Assembly (NCBI GenBank): GCA_934436245.1
Contig: CAKSAM010000002.1
Coordinates: 62,001-126,000, forward strand
Length of the DNA: 64,000 nt
Direction of reading: 5' to 3'
DNA from: an uncultured Acetatifactor sp.
Lineage (GTDB): Bacteria > Bacillota > Clostridia > Lachnospirales > Lachnospiraceae
Shown here: positions 52,508-61,801 of the stretch, in pieces
Numbering within the stretch: the first letter of the stretch is position 1
Layout: each line of letters starts with the position of its first letter
The notes under the pieces: generated by a model
What the model saw: the letters and a program-made list of their open reading frames with translations, nothing else
Told to the model about the DNA's origin: nothing
The model's database searches: none
Position numbers and translations under genes: made by a program

Positions 52508-53947
52508 ATGAAAGTTATGAAAAAGCAAAAAGGACTGTTAGTAAGGACAATGATCTGTGCGGTCAGTCTTGCTACAGTCTGTTTTTTTAATCACCCATTG
52601 GAAGTAAAAGCCGCACCCAGAGCTCAGGAAACAGGAGATCGCATTACCATCGTTATAGATCCCGGTCACGGCGGAGATAACGAAGGAACTCTGGAAGGAC
52701 CTGCACAGGAAAAGAAAATGACTATGGTAACTGCCATGGCAATGTATGAAGAATTGCAGAAATATGATAATGTAGATGTCTATCTGACGCATACGGATGA
52801 TATATCCATGTCCCTGGCTGATCGTGCACAGTACGCTGCGGAACATAATGCCGACTTTCTGTTCAGCATTCACTATAATGCCTCTGCAGACCACGACCTC
52901 TTTGGCTCAGAAACATGGATTTCCTCTGTTCAGCCCTACAATGCTTACGGTTATCAATTTGGCTGGGAACAAATGCAGCAGATGCAGAATATGGGGCTGT
53001 TTTTACGAGGTGTAAAAACAAAACTCAAGGATAACGGAGACGATTACTACGGTATTATCAGAGAATGCACGGCGAGATCTGTTCCCTCTACAATCATTGA
53101 GCATTGTCATGTTGATGAGTCCAGAGATGTTCCTTATTGTCAGACAGAAGAAGACTGGAAGACCTTTGGAAGAACAGATGCTTTATCTGTAGCAAAGTAT
53201 TTCGGATTATCCAGTACAATTCTCGGAGTTGATTATAGTGCGGATGCAGATAATCTTCCGGAAGTTTCCCTACAATCCATCATTCCGGCTACTGTAAGAG
53301 ATCAAACAGAACCGGATGTCTGCCTTTTATCATTGAAAAATGCTGACTATGATACCGGGGAAGTTACTTTGGAGGTGACGGCAGCAGACTATGATTGTCC
53401 TATGATGTATTATGATTACAGCACTGATGACGGGAAAACTTATTCAGAACTTTTTCCTTGGCCGGATCTTGATATGATGGCAGGTACTTATTCCGACACA
53501 TTCACTTTTTCTGTTACCTTTACGAAGGGGGAGCAGCCTGTTATTACTGTCCGTGGTTATAACCAGGCGGATCTTTTTACGGAAAGTGAACCCGTTACGT
53601 TCACGCAGGCGTTTGTGGATCAGGAAAAGCTTGCGGCGGAAGAAGCCATGAGAGCAAGCCTGGAAGCTGAAGCGGCGGCAGCTGTTTCAGAAACCACAGG
53701 CACTGATTCTACCGAAGCCAATCCGGCAGTCATTACGATGGCGGATGCAGCAGGTAATATTTCGGAGGCTTCCGATGAGAATAAAGAAATTAATTTTGGC
53801 ATTTTCCTTGGAATCTGCGTCATTCTGGTCGTATTACTTTTGATGGTCTTTTTGCTTTATCAGATACAACAAAGCAGGCACCGGAAGCGCAGGCGTAAAC
53901 GTCAGAGCAGGAACGTTCCCGGGGATACAAGGAACCATCCAAGATAA
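52508..53947 (+). CDS. N-acetylmuramoyl-L-alanine amidase with C-terminal membrane anchor
   Basis: The 479-aa protein has a signal peptide (residues 1-35, ending in KAAPRA), then an Amidase_3 domain with VIDPGHGGDNEG, SIHYNAS and STIIEHCH, giving the zinc and catalytic residues. A middle beta-rich region (270-385), an Ala/Glu-rich linker and a membrane segment at about 430-452 follow, with a basic tail RHRKRRRKRQ. So it would be held on the outer face by its C-terminus. Its last 46 bp overlap the convergent ylbJ gene. Confidence 0.88.
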   Translation: MKVMKKQKGLLVRTMICAVSLATVCFFNHPLEVKAAPRAQETGDRITIVIDPGHGGDNEGTLEGPAQEKKMTMVTAMAMYEELQKYDNVDVYLTHTDDISMSLADRAQYAAEHNADFLFSIHYNASADHDLFGSETWISSVQPYNAYGYQFGWEQMQQMQNMGLFLRGVKTKLKDNGDDYYGIIRECTARSVPSTIIEHCHVDESRDVPYCQTEEDWKTFGRTDALSVAKYFGLSSTILGVDYSADADNLPEVSLQSIIPATVRDQTEPDVCLLSLKNADYDTGEVTLEVTAADYDCPMMYYDYSTDDGKTYSELFPWPDLDMMAGTYSDTFTFSVTFTKGEQPVITVRGYNQADLFTESEPVTFTQAFVDQEKLAAEEAMRASLEAEAAAAVSETTGTDSTEANPAVITMADAAGNISEASDENKEINFGIFLGICVILVVLLLMVFLLYQIQQSRHRKRRRKRQSRNVPGDTRNHPR

Positions 53948-54816
53948 TAAATTCCCGTAAGTAATGTCAGCATTAATTTGTCAAAAATATATTTTCTTAA
54001 TGACAAGCCGGTATTCCGGATACAACTGCCGGTCTGGGCAATACAGCTAAGGCCGCCCAGGGGCAATAGTAACAACGTATACAGCGGACAGCGTTCTCCC
54101 AAAAGTTTTAGTCCACCGCTGATCTCTAACAGCGGCGCATATCTGTAACTGTGGTGTAGAAAAAGCCTGGGCAGAAGATTCAGCAGATTGAAAAAAATCA
54201 TATATCCGCCCAGCTGTAAGATATTTCTGCCGGAAGCGCTCACGGCCTCATCCAGAGCATCCGGCAGTGCCATAGCGGAAGCTCTTTCCTCAGAATCCCT
54301 GCTGGAATGGGAAATCCGGTTTCGGAACACTGTATGACGTAAAAGCAGCCCGTAGGCAAGTGGGATGCCGTACATACCTGCCAGGTATGGCAGGATCAGT
54401 TTTCTATGTAGCAGCGGCAGGATAAAGCTTATGAAATACACCGGTCCCAGATTATTACAAAAGGCAAGCAGATATTGCCCTTCCCATACAGAGAGCTCCT
54501 GTCTGTCCCGGAAGTCGGCTATCGTTCTGGCACCCATGGGAAAGCCACACAGAAATCCCATCAGGATGACATACACCGCCTGCCCGGACAGACAAAACAG
54601 CTTTGCAAAAAGGGGTTTCACCGGACGAATCAGCAGGGGAACCAGTCCCATCCGGATCAGGGTGCCTGATAAAATCATAAAAGGAAGAAGCACCGGCACC
54701 ATCCGTTCATACCATAATTGAAGCCCCAATGCCGCATAGGCGAGGCTTAATTCAGAATGGGTCAGGATGCAGATTGTCATTATGAGAAAGAAAAGGATCG
54801 CAGCGACTTTTTTCAT
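53902..54816 (-). CDS. ylbJ: YlbJ-like sporulation/nucleoside-recognition membrane protein
   Basis: A 304-aa protein with about eight membrane segments and two Gate-type blocks (VPVLLPFMILSG; GFLCGFPMGARTIADF). YlbJ of B. subtilis lies next to rsmD-coaD and is needed for sporulation; the same neighbourhood is seen here, on the opposite strand. I chose the ATG at 54816 with GAGG nine bases upstream; TTG 54831 and ATG 54825 are alternatives. It overlaps the amidase gene tail to tail by 46 bp. Confidence 0.85.
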   Translation of the reverse strand: MKKVAAILFFLIMTICILTHSELSLAYAALGLQLWYERMVPVLLPFMILSGTLIRMGLVPLLIRPVKPLFAKLFCLSGQAVYVILMGFLCGFPMGARTIADFRDRQELSVWEGQYLLAFCNNLGPVYFISFILPLLHRKLILPYLAGMYGIPLAYGLLLRHTVFRNRISHSSRDSEERASAMALPDALDEAVSASGRNILQLGGYMIFFNLLNLLPRLFLHHSYRYAPLLEISGGLKLLGERCPLYTLLLLPLGGLSCIAQTGSCIRNTGLSLRKYIFDKLMLTLLTGIYYLGWFLVSPGTFLL

Positions 54817-54884
54817 GAGTTGCATCCTCAAAGAGTTTGTATACTATATGCTTCAGAATAAAATTTAAGTCATAGGAAAGAACA

Positions 54885-55607
54885 ATGCGTCTGGATAAAT
54901 TTTTATGTGATCAGAACATCGGTACCCGCAGCCAGGTGAAAGAATTCATCAAAAAAGGACAGGTCACCGTAAACGGACAGGCTGTCAGGAAGCCGGAGAC
55001 GAAGGTAGATGAGCTGAGTGATACGGTGGTCTGTCAGGGACAGCCCATCCAGTACCGGAAATATACCTACTATATGTTAAATAAGCCGGAGGGCGTGGTC
55101 TCTGCCACCAATGACAATACCGCCCCCACCGTTGTGAGCCTCCTGACTGTACCGGAGCAAAAAGAGCTGTTTCCGGTAGGCCGTCTGGACAAAGATACTA
55201 CCGGCTTGCTGCTCTTAACCAATGACGGTGCACTGAGCCATGACCTGTTATCCCCCAGAAAACATGTGGATAAGACATATCTGGTGACACCGGGTAAGCC
55301 ACTTTCCGTGGAAGATATCCATCGTCTGGAACTGGGGCTTGACATCGGCGATGAGAAACTGACGGCACCGGCAAAGGCGAAACTTACCGAAAACGGTGAT
55401 CTGCTATTAACGATTCACGAAGGCCGATTTCATCAGGTTAAACGGATGCTGCAGGCGGTCGATAATCAGGTACTTAAACTGGAGAGGATAAGCTTCGGCC
55501 CTCTGTCTCTGGATCCGTCCCTTAAAAGAGGCGCCTACCGTGCCCTGACGGAAGAGGAAGTCGCCGCATTATCTGCTTTGCAGCAAAAGCAAAAAGAAAA
55601 TCAGTAA
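54885..55607 (+). CDS. RsuA/RluB-family pseudouridine synthase
   Basis: The 240-aa enzyme has an N-terminal S4 RNA-binding domain (MRLDKFLCDQNIGTRSQVKE) and the catalytic motif GRLDKDTTGLLLLTNDG with the aspartate, then EGRFHQVKRML. It isomerises a uridine in 16S or 23S rRNA; length and motif fit the RsuA branch. AGGAAAGAACA precedes the ATG. It opens a run of RNA and DNA enzymes up to recU. Confidence 0.9.
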   Translation: MRLDKFLCDQNIGTRSQVKEFIKKGQVTVNGQAVRKPETKVDELSDTVVCQGQPIQYRKYTYYMLNKPEGVVSATNDNTAPTVVSLLTVPEQKELFPVGRLDKDTTGLLLLTNDGALSHDLLSPRKHVDKTYLVTPGKPLSVEDIHRLELGLDIGDEKLTAPAKAKLTENGDLLLTIHEGRFHQVKRMLQAVDNQVLKLERISFGPLSLDPSLKRGAYRALTEEEVAALSALQQKQKENQ

Positions 55608-55632
55608 AAATACAGTAAAAGGAGTTTTTTTC

Positions 55633-56217
55633 ATGCAATTCAAAAGAATGTTTACCTCAGATGCCTATAAGGGAACCCACGGGTACCTTCGCACACAGAA
55701 AAATTATGAGATCTTAAGAACGGTGCTTTATTTTGCCATCTCTCTGTCTTTGTTTATCGCAGGATGGGTCAGCACCGGAAGTCGTGAGAATCTGTTGACG
55801 ATCGTAGCAGTGCTGGGATGCCTTCCGGCCTGCAAAAGTCTGGTGGAAATGTTCATGTTCTTACGCTATAAAGGCTGTGATGAAAAGGATGCGGCTCAGA
55901 TTGCAGCGCATGCAGGCGGTCTTACCGGTCTTTACGATATGGTCTTTACTTCCTATGAGAAAAATTATGTCATCCATCATCTGACGGTCTGCGGCAATAC
56001 CGTCTGTGGCTATACCACAGATCCAAAGTTTGCGGAACAGGCTTTTTATAAGCACATTCAGGATATTCTGAAAAAAGACAATTACAGAGAAGTCTCTGTA
56101 AAAATATTTAACGATCTGGACAAGTATCTGAAAAGATGCGAACAGTTAAAAGAACTTCCCACACAGCCGGAACTGTCAGCCGGGATCTGTCAGACCCTTA
56201 AGAGCGTATCTCTGTAA
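55633..56217 (+). CDS. hypothetical membrane-anchored protein between pseudouridine synthases
   Basis: The 194-aa protein starts MQFKRMFTSDAYKGTHGYL, has two membrane segments at about residues 33-51 and 58-76, and a soluble C-terminal part of about 115 aa with a few cysteines and a lysine-rich end (FNDLDKYLKRCEQLKEL). I do not recognise it. Tight spacing (25 and 30 bp) to both neighbours and a strong AAAAGGAG site show it is a real operon member. Confidence 0.75.
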   Translation: MQFKRMFTSDAYKGTHGYLRTQKNYEILRTVLYFAISLSLFIAGWVSTGSRENLLTIVAVLGCLPACKSLVEMFMFLRYKGCDEKDAAQIAAHAGGLTGLYDMVFTSYEKNYVIHHLTVCGNTVCGYTTDPKFAEQAFYKHIQDILKKDNYREVSVKIFNDLDKYLKRCEQLKELPTQPELSAGICQTLKSVSL

Positions 56218-56247
56218 CAATTTTTTAAAAAAGCAGGGGGATCTTTT

Positions 56248-57270
56248 ATGCAATTACTTACCATTGGCAAAAATCAGGCGGGCCAGCGTCTGGATAAATT
56301 CTTAAAAAAAGCATTGCCGAACGCAGGCACCGGATTTCTATACAAGATGCTGCGTAAGAAAAATATTACCTTAAACGGAAAGAAAGCGGAAGGAAAAGAG
56401 ATCCTGGCCCAGGGCGATGAAGTAAAATGTTTTTTCTCCGAAGAAACGTTTGCCACGCTGTCCGGTGCCGGAAGCGCCGAGGATACCTCTGATTACCGGA
56501 AGGCTTACCGTTCTTTAAAAGAGATCGGCGTTCTCTATGAGGATGAAGATATCCTGTTGTTAAATAAGCCGGTTGGCGTACTGACCCAGAAAGCGAAACC
56601 GGAGGATCTTTCATTAAATGAATGGCTGATCGGTCATCTGCTGGCTACAGGAGCCATCAGGGAAGAGGATCTTACCACCTTTCATCCGTCGGTCTGCAAC
56701 CGTCTTGACCGCAATACCAGTGGCATCGTCCTGTGTGGAAAAACACTGGCTGGTTCCCAGGCGCTCAGCCAGATCATCAAGGAACGTACGGTGAAAAAGT
56801 ATTACCAGACGGTCTGCAAGGGCAAGATTTTACAGGAGAGCACGCTGGAAGGCTATCTCTGTAAAGACGAACGTACCAACACTGTACAGATCTTTTCCGA
56901 GAAGCCCGAAGCTATGGAAGAGGCTTCCTATATTCAGACAATCTACACCCCCAACGCCGTGGCGGGAGAATATACGTTACTGACCGTAGAACTGGTCACC
57001 GGCAAAACCCATCAGATCCGTGCCCATCTGGCAAGCACTGGGCATCCGTTACTGGGAGACACCAAATACGGAGACAGTAAATTAAATCGTAAAATGCAGT
57101 CGGCGTTTTCTCTGCATCATCAGCTGTTGCATGCAGGCAGGATCCATTTCCCTCAGGCCTCCGAAGGGGCGCTTGCGAAGGTCAGCGACAAGACGTTTAC
57201 GGCACCGCTGCCCAGACAATTTGCCGAAATCCTGCAGGCTTTGAATCTGATGCCGGACAGTGCCTGTTAG
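56248..57270 (+). CDS. RluA-family pseudouridine synthase
   Basis: The 340-aa enzyme has an S4-like N-terminus (QRLDKFLKKALPN), a DILLLNKPVGVL block and the catalytic motif CNRLDRNTSGIVLCGKT, then GKTHQIRAHLASTGHPLLGD. These are RluA/RluC/RluD features; the target uridine is in 23S rRNA or tRNA. AGCAGGGGGAT precedes the ATG. Confidence 0.92.
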   Translation: MQLLTIGKNQAGQRLDKFLKKALPNAGTGFLYKMLRKKNITLNGKKAEGKEILAQGDEVKCFFSEETFATLSGAGSAEDTSDYRKAYRSLKEIGVLYEDEDILLLNKPVGVLTQKAKPEDLSLNEWLIGHLLATGAIREEDLTTFHPSVCNRLDRNTSGIVLCGKTLAGSQALSQIIKERTVKKYYQTVCKGKILQESTLEGYLCKDERTNTVQIFSEKPEAMEEASYIQTIYTPNAVAGEYTLLTVELVTGKTHQIRAHLASTGHPLLGDTKYGDSKLNRKMQSAFSLHHQLLHAGRIHFPQASEGALAKVSDKTFTAPLPRQFAEILQALNLMPDSAC

Positions 57271-57288
57271 AAAGGAAGAACATTACCT

Positions 57289-57825
57289 ATGGCAACCTGG
57301 AATACCCGTGGTCTTCGGGGATCTACGTTAGAAGACATGGTCAATCGTACCAATGAAAAATATGCAGAAGCCGGTCTGGCACTGATCCAGAAGATCCCCA
57401 CCCCCATTACCCCTGTCAAAATGGATAAGGAGAGCCGCCAGATCACGCTTGCCTTTTTCGAACAAAAAAGTACCGTTGACTATATCGGGGTGGTGCAGGG
57501 CATTCCGGTATGCTTCGATGCTAAGGAATGTGCGGTGGACACTTTTTCACTGCAGAATATTCACCCTCATCAGGTAGAGTTCATGCGACAATTTGAGAAA
57601 CAGGGAGGAATTGCCTTTTTTCTGATTTTCTACAGTCACAAGGATCTGCTATATTATCTCCCTTATGAAATGCTCCGTTATTTCTGGGACAGAGCCCAGG
57701 AAGGCGGCAGAAAAAGCTTTCGTTTTGAAGAACTGAATCCGGAGTATATTATTCCGAAACATCAGGGAATCCTGGTACCTTATCTTGATATTCTGAAAAA
57801 AGACCTGGAAGACCGGGAAGATTGA
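57289..57825 (+). CDS. recU: Holliday junction resolvase RecU
   Basis: RecU cuts four-way junctions in Firmicutes. The 178-aa protein has NTRGLRGSTLEDMVNR, the core PTPITPVK..STVDYIGVVQG, the nuclease residues in CFDAKEC, and GIAFFLIFYS. It is slightly shorter than B. subtilis RecU (about 200 aa) at the N-terminus. With RuvAB and RecG this gives a near complete junction-processing set in one window. Confidence 0.93.
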   Translation: MATWNTRGLRGSTLEDMVNRTNEKYAEAGLALIQKIPTPITPVKMDKESRQITLAFFEQKSTVDYIGVVQGIPVCFDAKECAVDTFSLQNIHPHQVEFMRQFEKQGGIAFFLIFYSHKDLLYYLPYEMLRYFWDRAQEGGRKSFRFEELNPEYIIPKHQGILVPYLDILKKDLEDRED

Positions 57826-57848
57826 TATTTTTAAGGATGTTTTTTGCC

Positions 57849-57877
57849 TTGACAGCAGAGAGGTCTCCTAGTATACT
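57849..57877 (+). promoter_or_regulatory. his operon promoter
   Basis: Consensus TTGACA (57849-57854), 17 bp, TATACT (57872-57877). The leader after it contains a hairpin TGCTACTAT-GATAAT-ATGGTAGCA (57893-57916). I saw no T-box or run of His codons. Confidence 0.8.
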
Positions 57878-57953
57878 ACAAATAGTTTCGCATGCTACTA
57901 TGATAATATGGTAGCACGTTAATATATTAAAGCGAACGAATTGAGGGATGCAT

Positions 57954-59099
57954 ATGAATAACAGACTTTTACATACGCCGGAGGGTGTCCGGGACATTTA
58001 CGGCAAGGAATATGCTAAGAAACTGGTAGTAGAGCAGAAGCTGCAGAAAGCGATCCATTGTTTCGGATACGAAGATATCCAGACCCCTTCCATTGAGTTT
58101 TTTGATGTCTTCTCCAAAGAGATCGGAACTACTCCCAGCAAGGAGTTGTATAAGTTTTTTGACAAAGAAGGAAATACTCTGGTGCTGCGTCCGGATTTCA
58201 CGCCGTCCATTGCCCGTTGTGCGGCAAAATATTTTATGGAAGAAAAGGTACCCTTGCGTTTCAGCTATAACGGCAATACCTTTACCAATACTTCCAACCT
58301 GCAGGGGAAATTAAAAGAAGTGACCCAGATGGGTGCGGAGCTCATCGGGGATCCTTCCGTAGAAGCGGATGCAGAAGTCATCAGTATGGTGATCGAAGCC
58401 TTGAAGAGTGCGGGACTGACCAGATTTCAGGTGACCATCGGAGAGGTGGATTATTTCCGCGGCCTCTGTGAGGAAGCAGGTCTGGATGAGGATACGGAAA
58501 AGGAACTCCGTTCCTGTATCTCCGGCAAGAACTTTTTCGCTGCGCAGGAACTGCTGGAACAGAAGCAGATCCCGGAGCCGTATCATGGCATTTTATTAAA
58601 GCTGGCAGATATGTTTGAAAACATAGAATCTCTGGAGGATGCCAAAGCACTGGTGAAAAATGACCGTTCTCTGCAGGCCATTGCAAGACTGGAAAAGTTA
58701 AAGGAGCGGTTAGAGCAGTACGGGGTAGTGGAATACATTTCCTTCGATCTCGGAATGCTCAGCAAATATCAGTACTATACCGGCATTGTTTTTAAGGCCT
58801 ATACCTATGGCATCGGCGATGCAGTGGTAAAGGGCGGCCGTTACGATAATCTGCTCAAGAGGTTCGGTAAAGATGCGGCAGCCATCGGTTTTGTCATTGT
58901 CATTGATGATCTGCTGGAGGCATTGTCCCGTCAGAAGGTGACTATCGATATTCCCTCTTCCGGTAAAGTATTGTATTACCGTGCAGGAGATGAAGCCGAT
59001 TATCTGGCAAAGCTGGCAGAAGCCACAAGCTTACGCAAGAAAGGCATCTCTACCGTGCTTTCTCCGGAGACCATAGAAAGTGAGGAGGCAGATCAATAA
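57954..59099 (+). CDS. hisZ: ATP phosphoribosyltransferase regulatory subunit
   Basis: HisZ is a HisRS-like protein without tRNA charging that activates the short HisG. The 381-aa protein has LLHTPEGVRDIYG, then TLVLRPDFTPSIAR (motif 2-like) and GGRYDNLLKRFGKD (motif 3-like), with no anticodon-binding domain. I chose the ATG at 57954, five bases after GAGGG; the ATG at 57948 abuts that site. It overlaps hisG by one base. Confidence 0.92.
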   Translation: MNNRLLHTPEGVRDIYGKEYAKKLVVEQKLQKAIHCFGYEDIQTPSIEFFDVFSKEIGTTPSKELYKFFDKEGNTLVLRPDFTPSIARCAAKYFMEEKVPLRFSYNGNTFTNTSNLQGKLKEVTQMGAELIGDPSVEADAEVISMVIEALKSAGLTRFQVTIGEVDYFRGLCEEAGLDEDTEKELRSCISGKNFFAAQELLEQKQIPEPYHGILLKLADMFENIESLEDAKALVKNDRSLQAIARLEKLKERLEQYGVVEYISFDLGMLSKYQYYTGIVFKAYTYGIGDAVVKGGRYDNLLKRFGKDAAAIGFVIVIDDLLEALSRQKVTIDIPSSGKVLYYRAGDEADYLAKLAEATSLRKKGISTVLSPETIESEEADQ

Positions 59100-59755
59100 T
59101 GAGTGAAGAAAGATATCTTACGTTTGCCCTGGGAAAGGGCAGACTTGCCAAAAAGACACTGGAGCTATTCGAACAGATCGGCATTACCTGTGAAGAAATG
59201 AAAGATAAAGATACCAGAAAGCTGATATTCGTCAACGAAGAATACAAATTACGTTTCTTCCTGGCAAAAGGTCCGGATGTTCCCACTTATGTAGAGTACG
59301 GTGCTGCAGACATCGGCGTGGTGGGGAAGGACACCATTCTGGAGGAGAACCGGAATGTCTATGAAGTACTCGATCTGGGGTTTGGCAAATGCCGCATGTG
59401 TGTGTGCGGTCCTGCTTCCGCCAGAGAATTGTTGAAGCACCATGAACGGATCCGTGTAGCCAGCAAATATCCCAATATCGCCAGAGAATATTTTTACAAT
59501 AAAAAGCATCAGACCGTGGATATCATCAAATTGAACGGCTCTGTGGAGTTGGGACCTCTGGTGGAACTGTCTGATGTCATCGTGGATATTGTGGAGACCG
59601 GTTCCACGTTAAAAGAAAACGGTCTGGAGGTTCTGGAAGAGGTATGTCCTCTGTCGGCCCGCATGATCGTCAATCCGGTTAGCATGCAGATGGAAGCCGA
59701 CCGTATCCGCAAACTGGTAGGTGCCATCCGCGAGCAATTAAAAAAACAGGCCTGA
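59099..59755 (+). CDS. hisG: ATP phosphoribosyltransferase, short form
   Basis: First enzyme of histidine synthesis. The 218-aa protein has FALGKGRLAKKTLELFE, ADIGVVGKDTI, and DIVETGSTLKENGLEV with the PRPP loop. It is the short form without the regulatory C-terminal domain, fitting the hisZ gene just upstream. The start overlaps the hisZ stop (TAATG). Confidence 0.95.
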   Translation: MSEERYLTFALGKGRLAKKTLELFEQIGITCEEMKDKDTRKLIFVNEEYKLRFFLAKGPDVPTYVEYGAADIGVVGKDTILEENRNVYEVLDLGFGKCRMCVCGPASARELLKHHERIRVASKYPNIAREYFYNKKHQTVDIIKLNGSVELGPLVELSDVIVDIVETGSTLKENGLEVLEEVCPLSARMIVNPVSMQMEADRIRKLVGAIREQLKKQA

Positions 59756-59831
59756 CCGGATTCTTTCGGAAAGATAAAAAAAATAAAACAAATAAGCATT
59801 AACAGAATAACAGGTAAAGGAGAGTACCGTC

Positions 59832-61124
59832 ATGAGAATCGTTGCATTGAATAAAGAATCAAAGCAGAGCATTTTGAACGACCTCTTAAAGAGAAGCCCG
59901 AACAATTATTCCCAGTATGAGAGCACTGTAAATCAGATCATCGAAAAGGTCAGAGCCGAGGGCGATAAGGCCTTGTTCGACTATACATTACAGTTTGATA
60001 AGTTTACATTGACCGCAGAAAACATCCGTGTCACAAAGGAAGAGATTGCAGAAGCTTATGCGCAGATGGATGAGAAGCTGATTGAAGTGATCAGACAGTC
60101 TGCGGAAAATATCCGTGCCTTTCATCAGAAGCAGCTTCGTAACAGCTGGTTTGATGCCAAGCCTGACGGTACGATCTTAGGTATGAAGATCACCGCCATT
60201 GAAAAAGCCGGTGTCTATGTGCCCGGTGGAAAAGCCGCTTACCCCTCCAGCGTATTGATGAATGTGATCCCTGCCAAGGTAGCCGGTGTAGATGAGATCA
60301 TTATGACCACCCCTCCCGGAAAAGACGGTAAGGTCAATCCCGGTACTCTGGTAGCCGCTGATATTGCAGGCGTGGATACCATCTATAAAGTGGGCGGTGC
60401 ACAGGCCATCGCAGCCATGGCTTTTGGAACTGAGTCTGTACCCAAGGTCGACAAGATCACCGGTCCCGGCAACATTTTCGTAGCTCTTGCCAAAAAAGCA
60501 GTCTACGGATATGTCAGCATTGATTCCATTGCAGGTCCCAGTGAGATCCTGGTGCTGGCGGATGAGACCGCAACACCCAGATATGTTGCAGCGGATCTGT
60601 TGTCTCAGGCAGAGCATGATGAGCTGGCAAGTGCCATTCTGATCACCACTTCCAAGGAACTGGCTGAAAAAGTTTCTGAAGAAGTGGATGGTTTTGTAAA
60701 AGTGCTGGAGCGTGCTCCCATTATCCAGAAATCTCTGGACAATTACGGATACATTCTGTTAGCTGACAGCATGGAAGATGCCATCTCCGCCGCCAACGCT
60801 ATTGCTTCTGAACACTTAGAGATCATTACGAAGAATCCTTTTGACACTATGACCCGTATCCGCAATGCCGGTGCCATTTTCCTGGGAGAGTATGCTTCCG
60901 AACCTCTGGGAGATTATTTCGCAGGTCCGAACCACATCCTGCCTACCAACGGTACTGCACGGTTCTTTTCCCCGGTAAATGTAGATGACTTTATCAAGAA
61001 GACCAGTATCATTTCTTATTCCAGACAGGCACTGGAAAAGGTACATACACAGATTGAGACTTTTGCAAAAAGCGAAGGCTTGACCGCACACGCAAACAGT
61101 ATTAAAGTTAGATTTGAAGATTAA
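59832..61124 (+). CDS. hisD: histidinol dehydrogenase
   Basis: HisD does the last two oxidations to histidine. The 430-aa protein has VYVPGGKAAYPSSVLMN, GPGNIFVALAKK, SIAGPSEILVLAD and LSQAEHDE, which supply zinc and active-site residues, and AGPNHILPT near the end. Length is normal. GGTAAAGGAGAG precedes the ATG. Confidence 0.96.
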   Translation: MRIVALNKESKQSILNDLLKRSPNNYSQYESTVNQIIEKVRAEGDKALFDYTLQFDKFTLTAENIRVTKEEIAEAYAQMDEKLIEVIRQSAENIRAFHQKQLRNSWFDAKPDGTILGMKITAIEKAGVYVPGGKAAYPSSVLMNVIPAKVAGVDEIIMTTPPGKDGKVNPGTLVAADIAGVDTIYKVGGAQAIAAMAFGTESVPKVDKITGPGNIFVALAKKAVYGYVSIDSIAGPSEILVLADETATPRYVAADLLSQAEHDELASAILITTSKELAEKVSEEVDGFVKVLERAPIIQKSLDNYGYILLADSMEDAISAANAIASEHLEIITKNPFDTMTRIRNAGAIFLGEYASEPLGDYFAGPNHILPTNGTARFFSPVNVDDFIKKTSIISYSRQALEKVHTQIETFAKSEGLTAHANSIKVRFED

Positions 61125-61156
61125 CAGCAGGGTTGATGAAAGGCATGGAGATTTTT

Positions 61157-61744
61157 ATGGAACGTAAAGCAACTGTAACACGCACAACAAAAGAGACCGA
61201 CATTGCTGTCACCTTAAATCTGGACGGCAGCGGAAAAGCCAATCTGTCTACCGGCATCGGATTTTTTGATCATATGCTTGATGGCTTTGCAAGACATGGT
61301 TTTTTTGATCTGGAATGCAAGGTAAAGGGTGATCTGCAGGTAGACGGACACCACACGGTGGAAGATACCGGCATTGTCCTCGGAGAAGCTATTAAAAAGG
61401 CCGTGGGAGACAAAAAAGGCATCAACCGTTACGGTTATTTTATCCTGCCCATGGATGAAGTGCTTGCTTTATGTGCCGTTGACTTAAGTGGTCGTCCTTA
61501 TCTTAATTTTGAATGTGAATTCACCGTACCGAAGGTGGGTGGGCTGGATACCGAACTGGTGAAAGAATTTTTCTATGCTGTATCTTACAGTGCCGGTATG
61601 AATCTACATATCAAGATGCTTTCCACCGGCAATAATCATCATATGATCGAGGCGATGTTCAAAGCATTTGCCAAGGCGCTGGATCAGGCCGTTTCCTATA
61701 ATCCGAAGGTAACGGATGTCTTAAGCACCAAAGGAAGTCTGTAA
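61157..61744 (+). CDS. hisB: imidazoleglycerol-phosphate dehydratase
   Basis: The 195-aa monofunctional enzyme has FFDHMLDGFARHG, DGHHTVEDTG and NNHHMIEAMFKAFAKAL, the manganese-binding HHxxE repeats. I chose the ATG at 61157 (MERKATVTR) after GGAG; ATGs at 61133 and 61145 are in frame. A hairpin TACCTGC...GCAGGTA (61755-61780) separates it from the next gene. Confidence 0.94.
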   Translation: MERKATVTRTTKETDIAVTLNLDGSGKANLSTGIGFFDHMLDGFARHGFFDLECKVKGDLQVDGHHTVEDTGIVLGEAIKKAVGDKKGINRYGYFILPMDEVLALCAVDLSGRPYLNFECEFTVPKVGGLDTELVKEFFYAVSYSAGMNLHIKMLSTGNNHHMIEAMFKAFAKALDQAVSYNPKVTDVLSTKGSL

Positions 61745-61801
61745 GAAAATAAAGTACCTGCGGCCTAAACTGTGCAGGTATAGAAAGGTACGAGGATTAC
61801 T

